From Gemmataceae bacterium (lineage in GTDB: Bacteria; Planctomycetota; Planctomycetia; Gemmatales; Gemmataceae): a DNA stretch of 64,000 nucleotides. Below are positions 1-8,502 of this stretch, in pieces. Within the stretch, counting starts at the first letter, position 1, and each line of letters opens with the position of its first letter. Below the pieces are notes generated by a model. The model was not told the origin of the DNA. It saw only the letters and a program-made list of their open reading frames with translations, and did no database searches. The position numbers and the translations under genes are program-made. The stretch covers positions 1,272,655-1,336,654 of the forward strand of contig LR594584.1 of NCBI GenBank assembly GCA_901538445.1, written 5' to 3'.

Positions 1-2
1 TC

Positions 3-356
3 CGGTTCACCAAGCCCCGGTACGCGCTGCGGTCGTCCAAGGCCCAGGGGACCGCGGCCGTCGGCACCGACGTCCCGTCGCTGATCCGGGCGCTGGTGAA
101 GGCCGGGATGCACGCCCCGCGGCCCGAGGGGCTCAAGCTCCACCCGTTCCTCGTGGACGGGTTGGAGCGGGCGCTCATCGAGGAGGTGATGCGGGAGTGC
201 GGGCGGACGCAGGTGAAGGCCGCCGACCGGCTCGGCATCAACCGCAACACGCTGCACAAGAAGTGGGAGCAGTACAAGGTGGACGACGCCGCGTCCGCGT
301 CCACGGCCGCCCCGCCGGCCGAAGACCCGCCGACGACCGAGGCCGTCGCGAGCTAG
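3..356 (+). CDS. C-terminal end of a Fis-type (sigma-54 activator-like) DNA-binding regulator, 5' truncated
   Basis: The frame is open from base 3, so the gene starts outside the window and only its last 117 residues are seen. The visible part holds a Fis-type helix-turn-helix: a helix with ERALIEEVMRECG followed by QVKAADRLGINRNTLHKKW. This motif closes many NtrC-type response regulators and sigma-54 enhancer-binding proteins. After it comes an Ala/Pro/Thr-rich tail of about 25 residues. Which effector domains (receiver, AAA+) lie upstream cannot be told. A palindromic repeat starts at the stop codon. The HTH assignment is secure; the class of regulator is inferred. Confidence 0.8.
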   Translation, partial: RFTKPRYALRSSKAQGTAAVGTDVPSLIRALVKAGMHAPRPEGLKLHPFLVDGLERALIEEVMRECGRTQVKAADRLGINRNTLHKKWEQYKVDDAASASTAAPPAEDPPTTEAVAS

Positions 357-357
357 T

Positions 358-456
358 GAGCAGAGGTCAGAGCCGCAGAGGACAGACGATCAGAAGTCGA
401 AGCGCGCTCCTTGCCCTCTTCTGACCTCTGCTCCTCTGAGGTTCTGTCGTCTGCTC
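358..456. repeat. Imperfect palindromic repeat of the CAGAGGTCAG family
   Basis: Arms 358-396 and 418-456 are imperfectly complementary (GCAGAGGTCAG against CTGACCTCTGC and related blocks). The repeat fills the gap between the regulator stop and the next gene. A related palindrome with GACAGAG heptamers lies at 26811-26890. It could act as a transcription terminator or be a selfish repeat. Confidence 0.6.
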
Positions 457-473
457 TTGATGGGGGCCGTCGC

Positions 474-1085
474 GTGTTCCCGGTGACGCTGAACCTCGCC
501 GGCCGGCTCGCGGTCGTGGTCGGCGGGGGTGCCGTCGGGTCGCGGAAGGCCGCCGCAGCGGTCGCCGCCGGTGCGGTCGTGCGGGTCGTGGACCCCGCGG
601 CCATAGCGGTTGGAGCAGTTCAGCACATCTCGGAACCGTACCACCCCAACCACCTCACCGGCGCGTTCCTGGTCTTCGCGTGCGCCACTTCCGAAGTCAA
701 CGCCCAAGTGGTGGCCGACGCCCGCACCCGCGGCGTGCTCGTGAACTCGGCGTCGGACCCGACCGCGGGCGACTTCGCGCTTCCGTCGGTCGTGCGGTCC
801 GGCGAGTTGACGCTCGCCATCGCCACCGGCGGCGCAGCCCCTTCGCTCGCGCGCCGCATCCGCGAGAAGCTCGAAGGCGAGTTCGACGCCGCGTTCGCCG
901 ACTGGCTCCGCGTACTGGCCGAGGTGCGTGTCGTGGTGCTGGCTGAAGTCTCCGACGCCGACCGCCGACGCGAACTCCTCGACGCCTTCGCGGACTGGCC
1001 GTGGCTCGCGCGACTTCGCGCCGAAGGGGCGGCCGCGGTAAAGGCGGCGATGCTGGCACAAGTCCACTTCCCACCCGTCAGCTAA
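474..1085 (+). CDS. Precorrin-2 dehydrogenase / siroheme-synthase N-terminal-like protein
   Basis: A 203-residue protein starting with MFPVTLNLAGR and a Rossmann nucleotide-binding loop VVVGGGAVGSRKA near residues 13-25. Next comes NSASDPTAGDFALPSVVRSGELTLAIATGG, seen here in two pieces, NSASDPTAGDFALPSVV and GELTLAIATGG. This layout matches the Met8p/CysG N-terminal family, which oxidises precorrin-2 to sirohydrochlorin with NAD and may insert iron to give siroheme. The length fits a stand-alone dehydrogenase without the methyltransferase half of CysG. I chose GTG at 474 because conserved sequence begins there; an upstream TTG at 411 lies inside the palindromic repeat. It converges with the TPR gene, overlapping it by 8 bp. 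Confidence 0.8.
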   Translation: MFPVTLNLAGRLAVVVGGGAVGSRKAAAAVAAGAVVRVVDPAAIAVGAVQHISEPYHPNHLTGAFLVFACATSEVNAQVVADARTRGVLVNSASDPTAGDFALPSVVRSGELTLAIATGGAAPSLARRIREKLEGEFDAAFADWLRVLAEVRVVVLAEVSDADRRRELLDAFADWPWLARLRAEGAAAVKAAMLAQVHFPPVS

Positions 1086-1404
1086 GCGACTCCAACAACC
1101 CCTGCATTTCGCCCTGGGCGTGCGTGTCGCCAACGCGACGTGCGACGTCGACGCCCTGGCGGAGCATGTCGCACGCTTCCGTGATGCGGTCGAGTCGCAC
1201 GAGCGCCTGGCCCGCTTGAAGGTAAGCCGGGACGTAGGGCGTCGTAGTAGCGGTGCGCGCGATCAGGTCGCGGAGCACCTCGACGCACGCGGCGTCGTCG
1301 CCGGAACTGGCGTGCTCCATCGCGAGGCCGTACCGCAGGAAGGCGTCGTCCGGGTCGTCGGCCAGCATCGCCTCGATCTGCTCCATGCGTGCGGTTCGTG
1401 CCAT
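1078..1404 (-). CDS. Small tetratricopeptide-repeat protein
   Basis: A 108-residue protein starting MARTARMEQIEAMLADDPDD. It contains TPR-like helix pairs: DAFLRYGLAMEHASSGD, then PAYLQAGQALVRLDRITEA, with the Ala/Gly spacing of TPR motifs. No signal peptide or membrane segment. Such short TPR proteins usually act as protein-binding adaptors; no partner can be named. Its stop overlaps the end of the convergent precorrin-2 dehydrogenase gene by 8 bp. An in-frame ATG 18 bp upstream is possible but adds only six residues. The 299 bp to the next gene (1405-1703) hold no recognised gene or repeat and probably carry divergent promoters. Confidence 0.7.
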   Translation of the reverse strand: MARTARMEQIEAMLADDPDDAFLRYGLAMEHASSGDDAACVEVLRDLIARTATTTPYVPAYLQAGQALVRLDRITEACDMLRQGVDVARRVGDTHAQGEMQGLLESLS

Positions 1405-1703
1405 GTGCTCGGGTGCCTTCAACGGGGGTCGGGCGAAACCGGTCGGTTCGGCTCAAGTCGGTCGGGCACCGTCACGCTACGGCGGCCGCGGCCCCGCGAC
1501 AACCGCCCGCACGACCGGCACGACCGGCGCACTTCTCCGAGACGGACAACCGCCACACCCGGTCCGACGGGCACCGCCGGCGCAGGTGTGCGTGACGTGG
1601 GCACGATGTGTGAAACCGTGGCACGTGTCCGTGCAGGCGACTCGGCCGGCGGGTCGATTTCATGGGCATCCGGTAAGGATTCCGCCGCTGGCACGGGGGC
1701 CAC

Positions 1704-3134
1704 ATGCGATCGGTCACGCTCACCACTCTGCTCCGCGCGGCGCACCGCCGCATGGTCGTCCCGGCCGGCCTCGCGGCCGCCGTCGCCCTCGCGACCTTCA
1801 CCCCCGCGTTCCAGACGCCGACGGCCAGCGTCGCGGCCGCGGACCGCGAGATCACCCCCGGCAAGCGGAAGGACCAGGTCGTTGACGTGTACGAGAAGGT
1901 GAAGGCCGGGGTGGTGAACATCCACAGCGAGCGGACCATCACCGCCCCGGGCGACGACCCGTTCAACCGCCAGGCGGTGCAACCGCAGCGGGTCAACGGC
2001 ATGGGGACCGGCATCGTCCTCGACCCCCGCGGGTACGTGCTCACCAACTTCCACGTCGTGGACGACGTCCACTCGCTCCGGGTCCGCATGCACGACGGGG
2101 CCGGGTACACCGCCCGGGTGCTGACGACCGACAAGGAGGCCGACCTCGCGATCATCAAGATCGACCCGGCCCGCCCGCTGCCCACGGTGCCGTTCGGAAC
2201 GTCGTCCGACCTCATGGTCGGCGAGTCGGTCATCGCCATCGGCAACGCCTACGGGTACGAGCACTCGATCACCGACGGCCGCGTGTCGTTCAAGGGCCGC
2301 GACGTCACGCTCAACAAGGACATGGGCTACAAGGGGCTGATCCAGACGTCGGCCCCGATCAACCCGGGGAACTCGGGCGGCCCGCTCCTGAACATCATGG
2401 GCGAGGTGGTCGGGGTCAACGTCGCGATCCGGGCCGGTGCCCAGAACATCGGGTTCGCGCTCCCCGCGGACTACGTCATCGGCCGGGCCGCGGACCTCAT
2501 CGGGAAGCGCCGCGGCGGCCTGCGGCACGGCATCGTCGCCCGCGACACGGTGACCCGCGAGACCGTCGAGAGCCCGACGCGGCGGGCGCTGGTGGTCGAG
2601 AGCGTCGAGCCGAGTTCGCCGGCCGACGCCGCGGGGGTGAAGCCCGGCGACGTGATCGAGCAAATCGACGACGTCACCGTCGTCACCTCGATCGACCTCG
2701 AACGCGGCCTGATCGACAAGGGTGGCGGCGCGAAGGTGCCCCTCAAGGTGACGCGCGACAAGACGTCGGTGGCGCTGGAACTGAGCTTCGTCGGGGCCGC
2801 CGCCCGGCCCGCGCTCGTCGCCTCCGCCGGCGACCTCGCCTGGAAGCGGCTCGGGGTGAAGCTCCAGCCGGTCGCCGCCGACGCGGTCGCCAAGGCGAAC
2901 CCCCAACTCCACGGCGGGTTGCTCGTCACCGACGTGGCGGCCGGGAGCGTCGGGGCCGCGTCCGGCATCCAGAAGGGCGACATCCTCGTCGGCCTGCACA
3001 CCTGGGAGACGCTGAACCTCGACAACGTGACGTTCGTGCTGACCCACAAGGACTTCGCGACGTTCCAGCCGCTCAAGTTCTACCTCGCCCGCGACGGCAA
3101 GCTCCGCGACGGGTGGATCACCAGCTCACCGTGA
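1704..3134 (+). CDS. HtrA/Deg-family serine protease with PDZ domains
   Basis: A 476-residue exported protease. The N-terminus has a long signal sequence (hydrophobic stretch about residues 18-33). The S1C protease core has the triad His117 (LTNFHVV), Asp147 (EADLAII) and Ser224 (NPGNSGGPLL). Two PDZ-type regions follow, one around SSPADAAGVKPGDVI and one around GSVGAASGIQKGDIL. HtrA proteins degrade or refold damaged envelope proteins in the periplasm. The order signal - protease - PDZ - PDZ and the length match DegP/DegQ. A strong intrinsic terminator lies just downstream, so it is probably transcribed alone. Confidence 0.93.
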   Translation: MRSVTLTTLLRAAHRRMVVPAGLAAAVALATFTPAFQTPTASVAAADREITPGKRKDQVVDVYEKVKAGVVNIHSERTITAPGDDPFNRQAVQPQRVNGMGTGIVLDPRGYVLTNFHVVDDVHSLRVRMHDGAGYTARVLTTDKEADLAIIKIDPARPLPTVPFGTSSDLMVGESVIAIGNAYGYEHSITDGRVSFKGRDVTLNKDMGYKGLIQTSAPINPGNSGGPLLNIMGEVVGVNVAIRAGAQNIGFALPADYVIGRAADLIGKRRGGLRHGIVARDTVTRETVESPTRRALVVESVEPSSPADAAGVKPGDVIEQIDDVTVVTSIDLERGLIDKGGGAKVPLKVTRDKTSVALELSFVGAAARPALVASAGDLAWKRLGVKLQPVAADAVAKANPQLHGGLLVTDVAAGSVGAASGIQKGDILVGLHTWETLNLDNVTFVLTHKDFATFQPLKFYLARDGKLRDGWITSSP

Positions 3135-3157
3135 CGCGCACCACGATTCTCCTCGCG

Positions 3158-3194
3158 CCGCCGCCCGGGTCTCGCCACCCGGGCGGCGGTTTTT
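3158..3194 (+). terminator. Rho-independent terminator after the HtrA gene
   Basis: A 13-bp GC-rich stem (CCGCCGCCCGGGT pairing with ACCCGGGCGGCGG at 3177-3189) with a short loop, followed at once by five T residues. It lies 23 bp after the protease stop codon. Confidence 0.9.
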
Positions 3195-3235
3195 CGTTTC
3201 GGCGCGGCGACGGGATGGAGCGGTCGTTGCTCCTT

Positions 3236-3299
3236 GGCGAGCCGTGTGTGTCAACACACGGGTTCACGTTCCCCCGTGTGTTGACACACACGGCTCGCC
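3236..3299. repeat. Perfect 27-bp palindromic repeat
   Basis: Arms 3236-3262 and 3273-3299 are perfectly complementary (GGCGAGCCGTGTGTGTCAAC in the left arm) around a 10-nt loop. The outer GGCGAGCC block recurs in the palindromes at 8414-8488 and resembles the ends of those at 36053-36120 and 54799-54871. It lies between the convergent HtrA and enoyl-CoA hydratase genes. Confidence 0.85.
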
Positions 3300-3324
3300 C
3301 GGCAGTTACCTCCCGGAACGTATG

Positions 3325-4167
3325 TCACTTCTTCCGGCTCGCGAAGAACGCGGCAATGAGCCGCTTGGATTCGTCCGACCCGGCGAGCCGCAGGAACGCT
3401 TCCGTTTCGACGGCAATCGCCTGCTTCAGCGGCAGGGCGGCCCCCTCGACCATGACGCGCACCGCTTCGGCCGCAGCCCCGGTGTGCCTCACGGGGCTGA
3501 ACACGCCGCCGCCCTGCACGGCTCCCACCTTTCGGGCGCGAGCGTCTGACCCGAGAGGCGACCCCGTGCTCTGCGCCGCCGCCTCGGTCAACTCGGCGGA
3601 GGGGGTCACCTGGGATACCAACCCACACGCCGCGGCCCCCCCCGCGTTGAGCGGGCGGCCGGTCGTCAGCATGTCGGCGGCCCTCTCCGTACCGACGATC
3701 CGCGGCAACCTCTGTGTGCCGCCCCAGCCGGGGATGAGGCCGAGCGACACTTCGGGAAGACCGAGCCGCACCTTCGGGTTGTCGCCGGGAATCCGCACGT
3801 CACACGCCAGCGCCACCTCCAGTCCGCCGCCGAGGGCCGCACCGTCGATCGCGGCGCACGTCGGAAACGGCAAGGCTTCGAGCTTCGCCAGCACTCGCAA
3901 GCCCTGCTCGATGAAGCCCCGCACCGCCAGGTCGTTCGGACCGGGTGCGTTCGCGAGCAGGTTCAGGTCGGCCCCGGCGATGAAGATGCCCGGCTTCGCG
4001 CTCGCCAGCACGAGCCCCTTCACGTCGGTGCGGAGCGCCAGCGAGTCGAGCGCGGCCTCGAACTCGGTCCACAGGTCGGCCGTGAGGACGTTCGCCTTGC
4101 TGCCGGGTTGGTCGAAGGTGAGGACCGCGACGCCGTCGGGCCGGACATTGAGATGAAGTGCTGACAT
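3325..4167 (-). CDS. Enoyl-CoA hydratase/isomerase (crotonase family)
   Basis: A 280-residue crotonase-fold protein. It has the oxyanion-hole segments FIAGADLN (residues 62-69) and GGGLEVAL (113-120) and the catalytic pair Glu117 and Glu139 (LPEVSLGLIPGWGGTQRLP), the positions used by true enoyl-CoA hydratases. It would hydrate trans-2-enoyl-CoA in beta-oxidation. Length fits the family (about 260). A Ser/Gly-rich stretch around residues 185-215 (TGSPLGSDARARKVGAVQGG) is unusual and may be a loop expansion. It lies near, but not in, the fad cluster at 6500-13755 and could serve as an extra hydratase. Confidence 0.88.
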   Translation of the reverse strand: MSALHLNVRPDGVAVLTFDQPGSKANVLTADLWTEFEAALDSLALRTDVKGLVLASAKPGIFIAGADLNLLANAPGPNDLAVRGFIEQGLRVLAKLEALPFPTCAAIDGAALGGGLEVALACDVRIPGDNPKVRLGLPEVSLGLIPGWGGTQRLPRIVGTERAADMLTTGRPLNAGGAAACGLVSQVTPSAELTEAAAQSTGSPLGSDARARKVGAVQGGGVFSPVRHTGAAAEAVRVMVEGAALPLKQAIAVETEAFLRLAGSDESKRLIAAFFASRKK

Positions 4168-4212
4168 GCGGGCCTCCGGGACGGGGTGATGCCCCGGAGG
4201 CGTTATATCCGG

Positions 4213-4896
4213 TCAGCGGACCCGGCGGGGGATGTACTCGCCCGGTTCGCGGGGCGTGGTCGGGTAGGCATCGCCGCCGATCAGCGGCAGCAGCCAGTCG
4301 TGCCGCACCGGGTACGTCGGGAACGCGCCGCCGCGGTTGTAGAGCTTCGCCAGCCGGCTCGTGCCCGGCTCGCCAACGCGAATGACGGGCTGGATGTACT
4401 TCCGCACCGCCGGGCCGGCGCTCGTCAGGGCGTGGACGCAGTTCACCACGTGCTCGTTCGTGTTGAACGAGTCGATCGAGCGGAACCGCACCTCCCCCGA
4501 GGCGAGGTACGCCGCCTGGGTGCGGGCCATCTCGAACCGCACCCCGTCGGTCTCGTACGGCCCCCACCGCGACACCTGCGAATTGTGACTCGCCATGATC
4601 GCGAACGTCTCGGCGAGCGACCAGTTCTTTCCGGCCTCGGGCCGCAGCCGGTACGGCCGCACCACGGCCGTGACCGGGAGCCAACTGATCGTCACCGTCT
4701 CGACGCTCAGTTTGCCATCGGGTGCGGTCGTCACCTTCGCGTAGGTGCCCCAGGTGTGCGCGGTGTTGGGCCGAAACGGCACCGACTGCCCGGCGAACAG
4801 CGTGAAGTAGTACCGCGCCTGACAGTCCGCAGCAGCGGGCACCGCGGGCGCAGGCGCGGAACTCAGTGCGAGAGCGGCGAGGAGGAGCGGCGTCAT
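4213..4896 (-). CDS. Secreted protein of unknown function
   Basis: A 227-residue protein beginning MTPLLLAALALSSAPAPAVPAAADC, a clear signal peptide whose last residue might also be a lipobox-like Cys, although the context is not canonical. The mature part is rich in aromatic and Arg residues (YYFTLFAGQSVPF, SHNSQVSRWGPYE, SFNTNEHVVNCVHAL) and has no motif I recognise. The C-terminus ends with basic residues IPRRVR. The start was placed at the ATG in front of the signal peptide; the open frame continues 36 codons upstream without protein-like sequence. Confidence 0.65.
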   Translation of the reverse strand: MTPLLLAALALSSAPAPAVPAAADCQARYYFTLFAGQSVPFRPNTAHTWGTYAKVTTAPDGKLSVETVTISWLPVTAVVRPYRLRPEAGKNWSLAETFAIMASHNSQVSRWGPYETDGVRFEMARTQAAYLASGEVRFRSIDSFNTNEHVVNCVHALTSAGPAVRKYIQPVIRVGEPGTSRLAKLYNRGGAFPTYPVRHDWLLPLIGGDAYPTTPREPGEYIPRRVR

Positions 4897-5018
4897 GGGA
4901 GCCTCCGTGGTGTGTTGAATACTTAGCCGACGACCGGCTGCGGGAGCGTCAGGAAGTCGCGAACGTCGTGCCGAATGCGGGCGCGGTCGCGATAGAGGTG
5001 GCACGGGCGGTAAAGGAC

Positions 5019-5043
5019 GACGCCCCGCGGGGTGCGGGGCGTC
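5019..5043 (-). terminator. Hairpin downstream of the transporter gene
   Basis: A 10-bp stem GACGCCCCGC/GCGGGGCGTC with a 5-nt loop, 35 bp past the stop of the minus-strand transporter. On that strand it is followed by CCTTTACC, so it is a weak intrinsic terminator at best. Confidence 0.5.
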
Positions 5044-5077
5044 GCAGCGGTCGACACGGTTCGGCCGGTCGCGCCGG

Positions 5078-6337
5078 TCACGCCTCGGGCGGCGCGTCGC
5101 TCGGCCGGTCGCGGAAGAACAATACGAACACGACTAGGCACGCCAGCACGCCGGCCGCGGGGACGATCCAGAAGTTCCGCCAGTCCACCGCCTTGGTCAC
5201 CGGGTCCGTGTACCGGTCCACCATCATCCCGCAGATGAGGCTCCCGAGCCACATCCCCACGCCGTAGGTGAGGAAGCTGAACAGGGCCTGTGCGCTCGCC
5301 CGGATGTCCTTCGGGGCCTTGTTGTCGCAGTGGATGAACCCGGCCGCAAAAAAGAAGTCGAAGCACAGCCCGTGCAGCGCGATGCCCACGATCGCCAGTG
5401 CGAACGCCCCGCCCTCCGGCCCCGCGTACGCGAAGCACAGGTATCGGAGCCCCCAGCAGAGCATCCCCATCGCGAGCACCCACTTCATTCCCATCCGCAC
5501 CAGGAACAGCGGGAGCAGCGGCAGGAACACGGTCTCGCACACCTGGCCAATCGACATCGTGCGGCCGATGTCCTTGACCCCGCACTGGGACGCGAGGAAG
5601 TCGGACGTCACCGTGTAGTAGAAGGCGAGTACCACGGTGATGACAAGCGACACGATGAAGAACACGGCGAACGAGAAGTCCTTGAACAACCCCAGCGCCT
5701 TGACGAACGGCACGCCCCCGGCCGCCCCCTTGGGCGGTGTGTGCGGAAGGAACAACGAGTACACCCCGAGTAACGCCGAAAGGCCCGCGGCCATGAGCAG
5801 CGGCCCGTTCGACGCCGCGGCCGACTTGCCGTTACCGGCGAAGAACGCGTCGATCGCGAACCCGGCCGCGATCCACCCGACGGTGCCCAGCACACGGACC
5901 CCGGGGAAGTCCCGTTGCCCGTCCGGGACGTGCTCGAACGTGATCGAGTTCGCGAGCACCAGGGTCGGGTTGTACACGAGCGCGTACACCAGGGTCACCG
6001 CGAACAGCGTCCAGTACTCCCCCGGGTTTTGGAGCTGCGCGACCGCGTACAGCAGGCCCGCGCCGAGCAAGTGGCAGATCGCCATCAGCCGCTCGCTCGA
6101 CAGCAACCGGTCGGCGATGTACCCGGCGAAAATCGTTGAGAAGATCGCCCCGAGGGCCATGTTCCCGATCAGCGCCCCGGCCTGCTCCCCGGTGAAGTTC
6201 AGGTTCCGCAGGTACGGGAAGAACACGACGAACCACGACCCCCAGATGGCGAACTGGAGGAACATCATGAGCGACAGCGACAGCCGCAGCGGCATCGCCA
6301 GCGGGGGCTTGGAACTGGAAGCGGCGTCCGCGGCCAT
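5078..6337 (-). CDS. MFS transporter of the nucleoside:H+ symporter (NupG-like) type
   Basis: A 419-residue protein with about twelve hydrophobic segments. The N-terminal half carries LMMFLQFAIWGSWFVVFFPY and a MFS loop GYIADRLLSSERL. The overall pattern matches the nucleoside H+-symporter family, which takes up nucleosides with protons; many planctomycetes carry paralogues of unknown substrate. The first residues (MAADAASSSKPP) are a short hydrophilic N-terminus. It sits on the same strand as, and downstream of, the fad cluster, but a 160-bp gap with GC-rich sequence suggests a separate unit. Substrate is inferred only from family resemblance. Confidence 0.8.
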   Translation of the reverse strand: MAADAASSSKPPLAMPLRLSLSLMMFLQFAIWGSWFVVFFPYLRNLNFTGEQAGALIGNMALGAIFSTIFAGYIADRLLSSERLMAICHLLGAGLLYAVAQLQNPGEYWTLFAVTLVYALVYNPTLVLANSITFEHVPDGQRDFPGVRVLGTVGWIAAGFAIDAFFAGNGKSAAASNGPLLMAAGLSALLGVYSLFLPHTPPKGAAGGVPFVKALGLFKDFSFAVFFIVSLVITVVLAFYYTVTSDFLASQCGVKDIGRTMSIGQVCETVFLPLLPLFLVRMGMKWVLAMGMLCWGLRYLCFAYAGPEGGAFALAIVGIALHGLCFDFFFAAGFIHCDNKAPKDIRASAQALFSFLTYGVGMWLGSLICGMMVDRYTDPVTKAVDWRNFWIVPAAGVLACLVVFVLFFRDRPSDAPPEA

Positions 6338-6499
6338 GAAGGCGGCTCCGTGAGCGGGTTCGGGAAGCGAGTGTTCCCGAATTTAAGCCCGCACGCGGGC
6401 AGCGGCAACGGGGCCGGGGATTTTCGAGCGGCCCGGACCCATTAACGCGCGGGGCCCACCGACACGGGTCGGCGGGCTCCTGGAAGCGGGTGGGGCCGA

Positions 6500-8395
6500 T
6501 TACGCCCGGTACGGCATCAGGACCGGTTGCGGGTCGATCCCCGCAGTGAAGTCGCCGTGGCCGTCGGCCAGCGCCGCGCCGAGGTCCGTCAGATCGCGGA
6601 GGTCGGCGTCGGTCGCCCGCTTGCCCCGGAACTGCCGCGTCAGCGTGCGGCAGATGCCGTCGGCCGCCTTGCGGGTGTACTCGTCGGTCTGCCGGCCGGC
6701 GTAGACGGCCGTGGCCAGGATCACCACGAGCGACTGCACCCGGCTCGACAGCTCCGACATGCGGCACTGCCGGTCGGCCAGCTTCAACTGGTGCTTCCGC
6801 ATCGTCGCGGAAATTTCGTTCGCCATCGACCGGAGGTTGCGGGCCGCGAACTCGGCATGCGTGCGGAAGTTCGGCGGCAGGTCCGGCAGCGTCGCGTGGC
6901 CGCGGCGGAACGCCTGCCCGGCCATCCACTTCGCGTACCGCATCATGGGGCCTTTCAGCTTCCACAGGTGGGCCGGGTTCATCAGGTTCGGGGTGCGGAT
7001 CTTGTTCGCCGCGAGCACCCGGCCGATCGGCTCGAAGAACTCCCGGCCGTGCTGCTTCACGAGCGACTTGAAGAACGCCATGCCGAGCATCTCGCCCTCG
7101 CCCTCGTAGATGCACGGGGCGAGGAACTCGTGGACGTTGTCGCCGAACAGGTGCCCGTGCAGGAACGCCCGGCCCCCGTGCGTCTTCATGTGCAACTCGA
7201 TCGCCGCTTCCTTCTGCGCCTCGCTGCCGAAGATCTTCGCGATGATGCACTCCATCTCGCCGCGGTAGCCGGCGTCGAGCAGGGCCGCGCACCACTCGGT
7301 GAGCGCGTCGCACGCCACCACCAACCCCGCGAGGTGCCCGAGCCGCCGCCGCACGAGTTCGCGCTTCGAGATGGGCTCGCCGTAGGTGACGCGGAACTTC
7401 GCCCACGGGACCATGTCGGCCATCATCTTCCGCATCGCCCCGGCGGCGTTGGCGCACAGCGCGACGCGGCCGCGGTTGAGCCCGTGGTACGCGATGGTGA
7501 GGCCATCGCCGTCGGTCGGCTCCAGCAGGTTCGCGGCCGGCACGCGGAACCCGTCGAACACGATGCCGTGGTTGTGGCACTGCTTCAGCGCGTACAGGCC
7601 GTAGTTCTTCAGGCGGAACTCGGGCGTCTCGGTGTCGGGCAGGTCCACCACCAGCACCGCGGGCTTACCGTCGATGAGGCACACGAGGCCGATGGTGCGG
7701 CCGGGCCGCACGTTGGTGATAAACAGCTTCTCGCCGGTGACGACGTACTCGTCGCCGTCGCGGACCGCGACCGTGCGGAGCGCCGTGAGGTCGGACCCGG
7801 CCCCCGGCTCGGTGAGCGCGAACGCGGAGAGCCGCCGGCCGCTCGCCAGCTCGGGCAGCCACCGCCGCTTCTGCTCCTCGGTGCCGAACGTCTGGACCGG
7901 GTCCACCGCGCCGATGCACCCGTGGACCGACGCGAGGCCGGCCACGGTCGGGTCGAGCAGCGCCATCTCGGTGATGAACTTCGCGAACCGGGTGAACGGC
8001 ACGCCCGACCCGCCGTACTTCTTCTCGACGAGCAGCCCCCAGTACCCGGCGACGCCGAGTTCCGCGAGGACGCCCTCGGCGATCTTCCCCTCGTCGTCGA
8101 GGAACGTCCCGTCCACGAGGTGCTGCCGCACGACGTTGAGCGAGTTCTTCATCGCCTGTTCGGCCTCGGGCGACGCGACCGGCACGGGCGCGGCCCACTG
8201 ATCGGGCGTCACCGCGGCGTCCCACACGGCCCGGTGAATCGGGCTCGCGTTCGTGCGGTGCCGGGCCGCGAACAGCTCCTCGACCTGGTCGTCGGCCGTG
8301 TCCACCGCGCCCATGCGGCGGACCTCCTCGGCCCCCTTTCCGCCGAGGCGGAGAGCTTCTTCCGCGAAGGACGGAGAGCGAACGTCGGTGCTCAT
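6500..8395 (-). CDS. Acyl-CoA dehydrogenase, long form
   Basis: A 631-residue flavoprotein. It has the FAD/substrate motif FALTEPGAGSDLTALRT (residues 192-208), the central domain VVTGEKLFITNVRPG, and the catalytic Glu431 in CIYEGEGEM. It is much longer than the usual 380-residue dehydrogenases. The extra C-terminal helical domain is like that of very-long-chain dehydrogenases, suggesting long-chain substrates. It catalyses the first oxidation step of beta-oxidation. The start was placed at the ATG before STDVRSPSFAEEALRLGGK; the open frame goes 120 codons further through a palindromic repeat and is not protein-like. It is the last gene of the fadD-thiolase-fadJ cluster. Confidence 0.92.
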   Translation of the reverse strand: MSTDVRSPSFAEEALRLGGKGAEEVRRMGAVDTADDQVEELFAARHRTNASPIHRAVWDAAVTPDQWAAPVPVASPEAEQAMKNSLNVVRQHLVDGTFLDDEGKIAEGVLAELGVAGYWGLLVEKKYGGSGVPFTRFAKFITEMALLDPTVAGLASVHGCIGAVDPVQTFGTEEQKRRWLPELASGRRLSAFALTEPGAGSDLTALRTVAVRDGDEYVVTGEKLFITNVRPGRTIGLVCLIDGKPAVLVVDLPDTETPEFRLKNYGLYALKQCHNHGIVFDGFRVPAANLLEPTDGDGLTIAYHGLNRGRVALCANAAGAMRKMMADMVPWAKFRVTYGEPISKRELVRRRLGHLAGLVVACDALTEWCAALLDAGYRGEMECIIAKIFGSEAQKEAAIELHMKTHGGRAFLHGHLFGDNVHEFLAPCIYEGEGEMLGMAFFKSLVKQHGREFFEPIGRVLAANKIRTPNLMNPAHLWKLKGPMMRYAKWMAGQAFRRGHATLPDLPPNFRTHAEFAARNLRSMANEISATMRKHQLKLADRQCRMSELSSRVQSLVVILATAVYAGRQTDEYTRKAADGICRTLTRQFRGKRATDADLRDLTDLGAALADGHGDFTAGIDPQPVLMPYRA

Positions 8396-8413
8396 GGGTT
8401 TACCTCTGTGTTG

Positions 8414-8488
8414 TGGCGAGCCGGGAGCGTGAGCGACCGGAGTTCGCGTCAAACAGATCCTCCGGTCGCTCACGCTCCCGGCTCGCCA
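8414..8488. repeat. Perfect 29-bp palindrome, GGCGAGCCGGGAGCGT family
   Basis: Arms 8414-8442 and 8460-8488 are perfectly complementary around a 17-nt loop. The arm reads TGGCGAGCCGGGAGCGTGAG and on into CGACCGGAG. It lies between fadJ and the acyl-CoA dehydrogenase, 19 bp from the dehydrogenase ATG and 15 bp from the fadJ stop. The same arm sequence with two or three changes forms the palindrome inside the coding sequence at 36053-36120. Confidence 0.9.
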
Positions 8489-8502
8489 GTGGAGTCGATT
8501 CG

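Noticed and set aside
1419-3047. A 542-codon open frame antisense to the HtrA gene
   Set aside because: It is a by-product of high GC at third positions. It has Arg/Asp/Val-rich composition without motifs, while the plus-strand frame has a full protease triad and PDZ domains.
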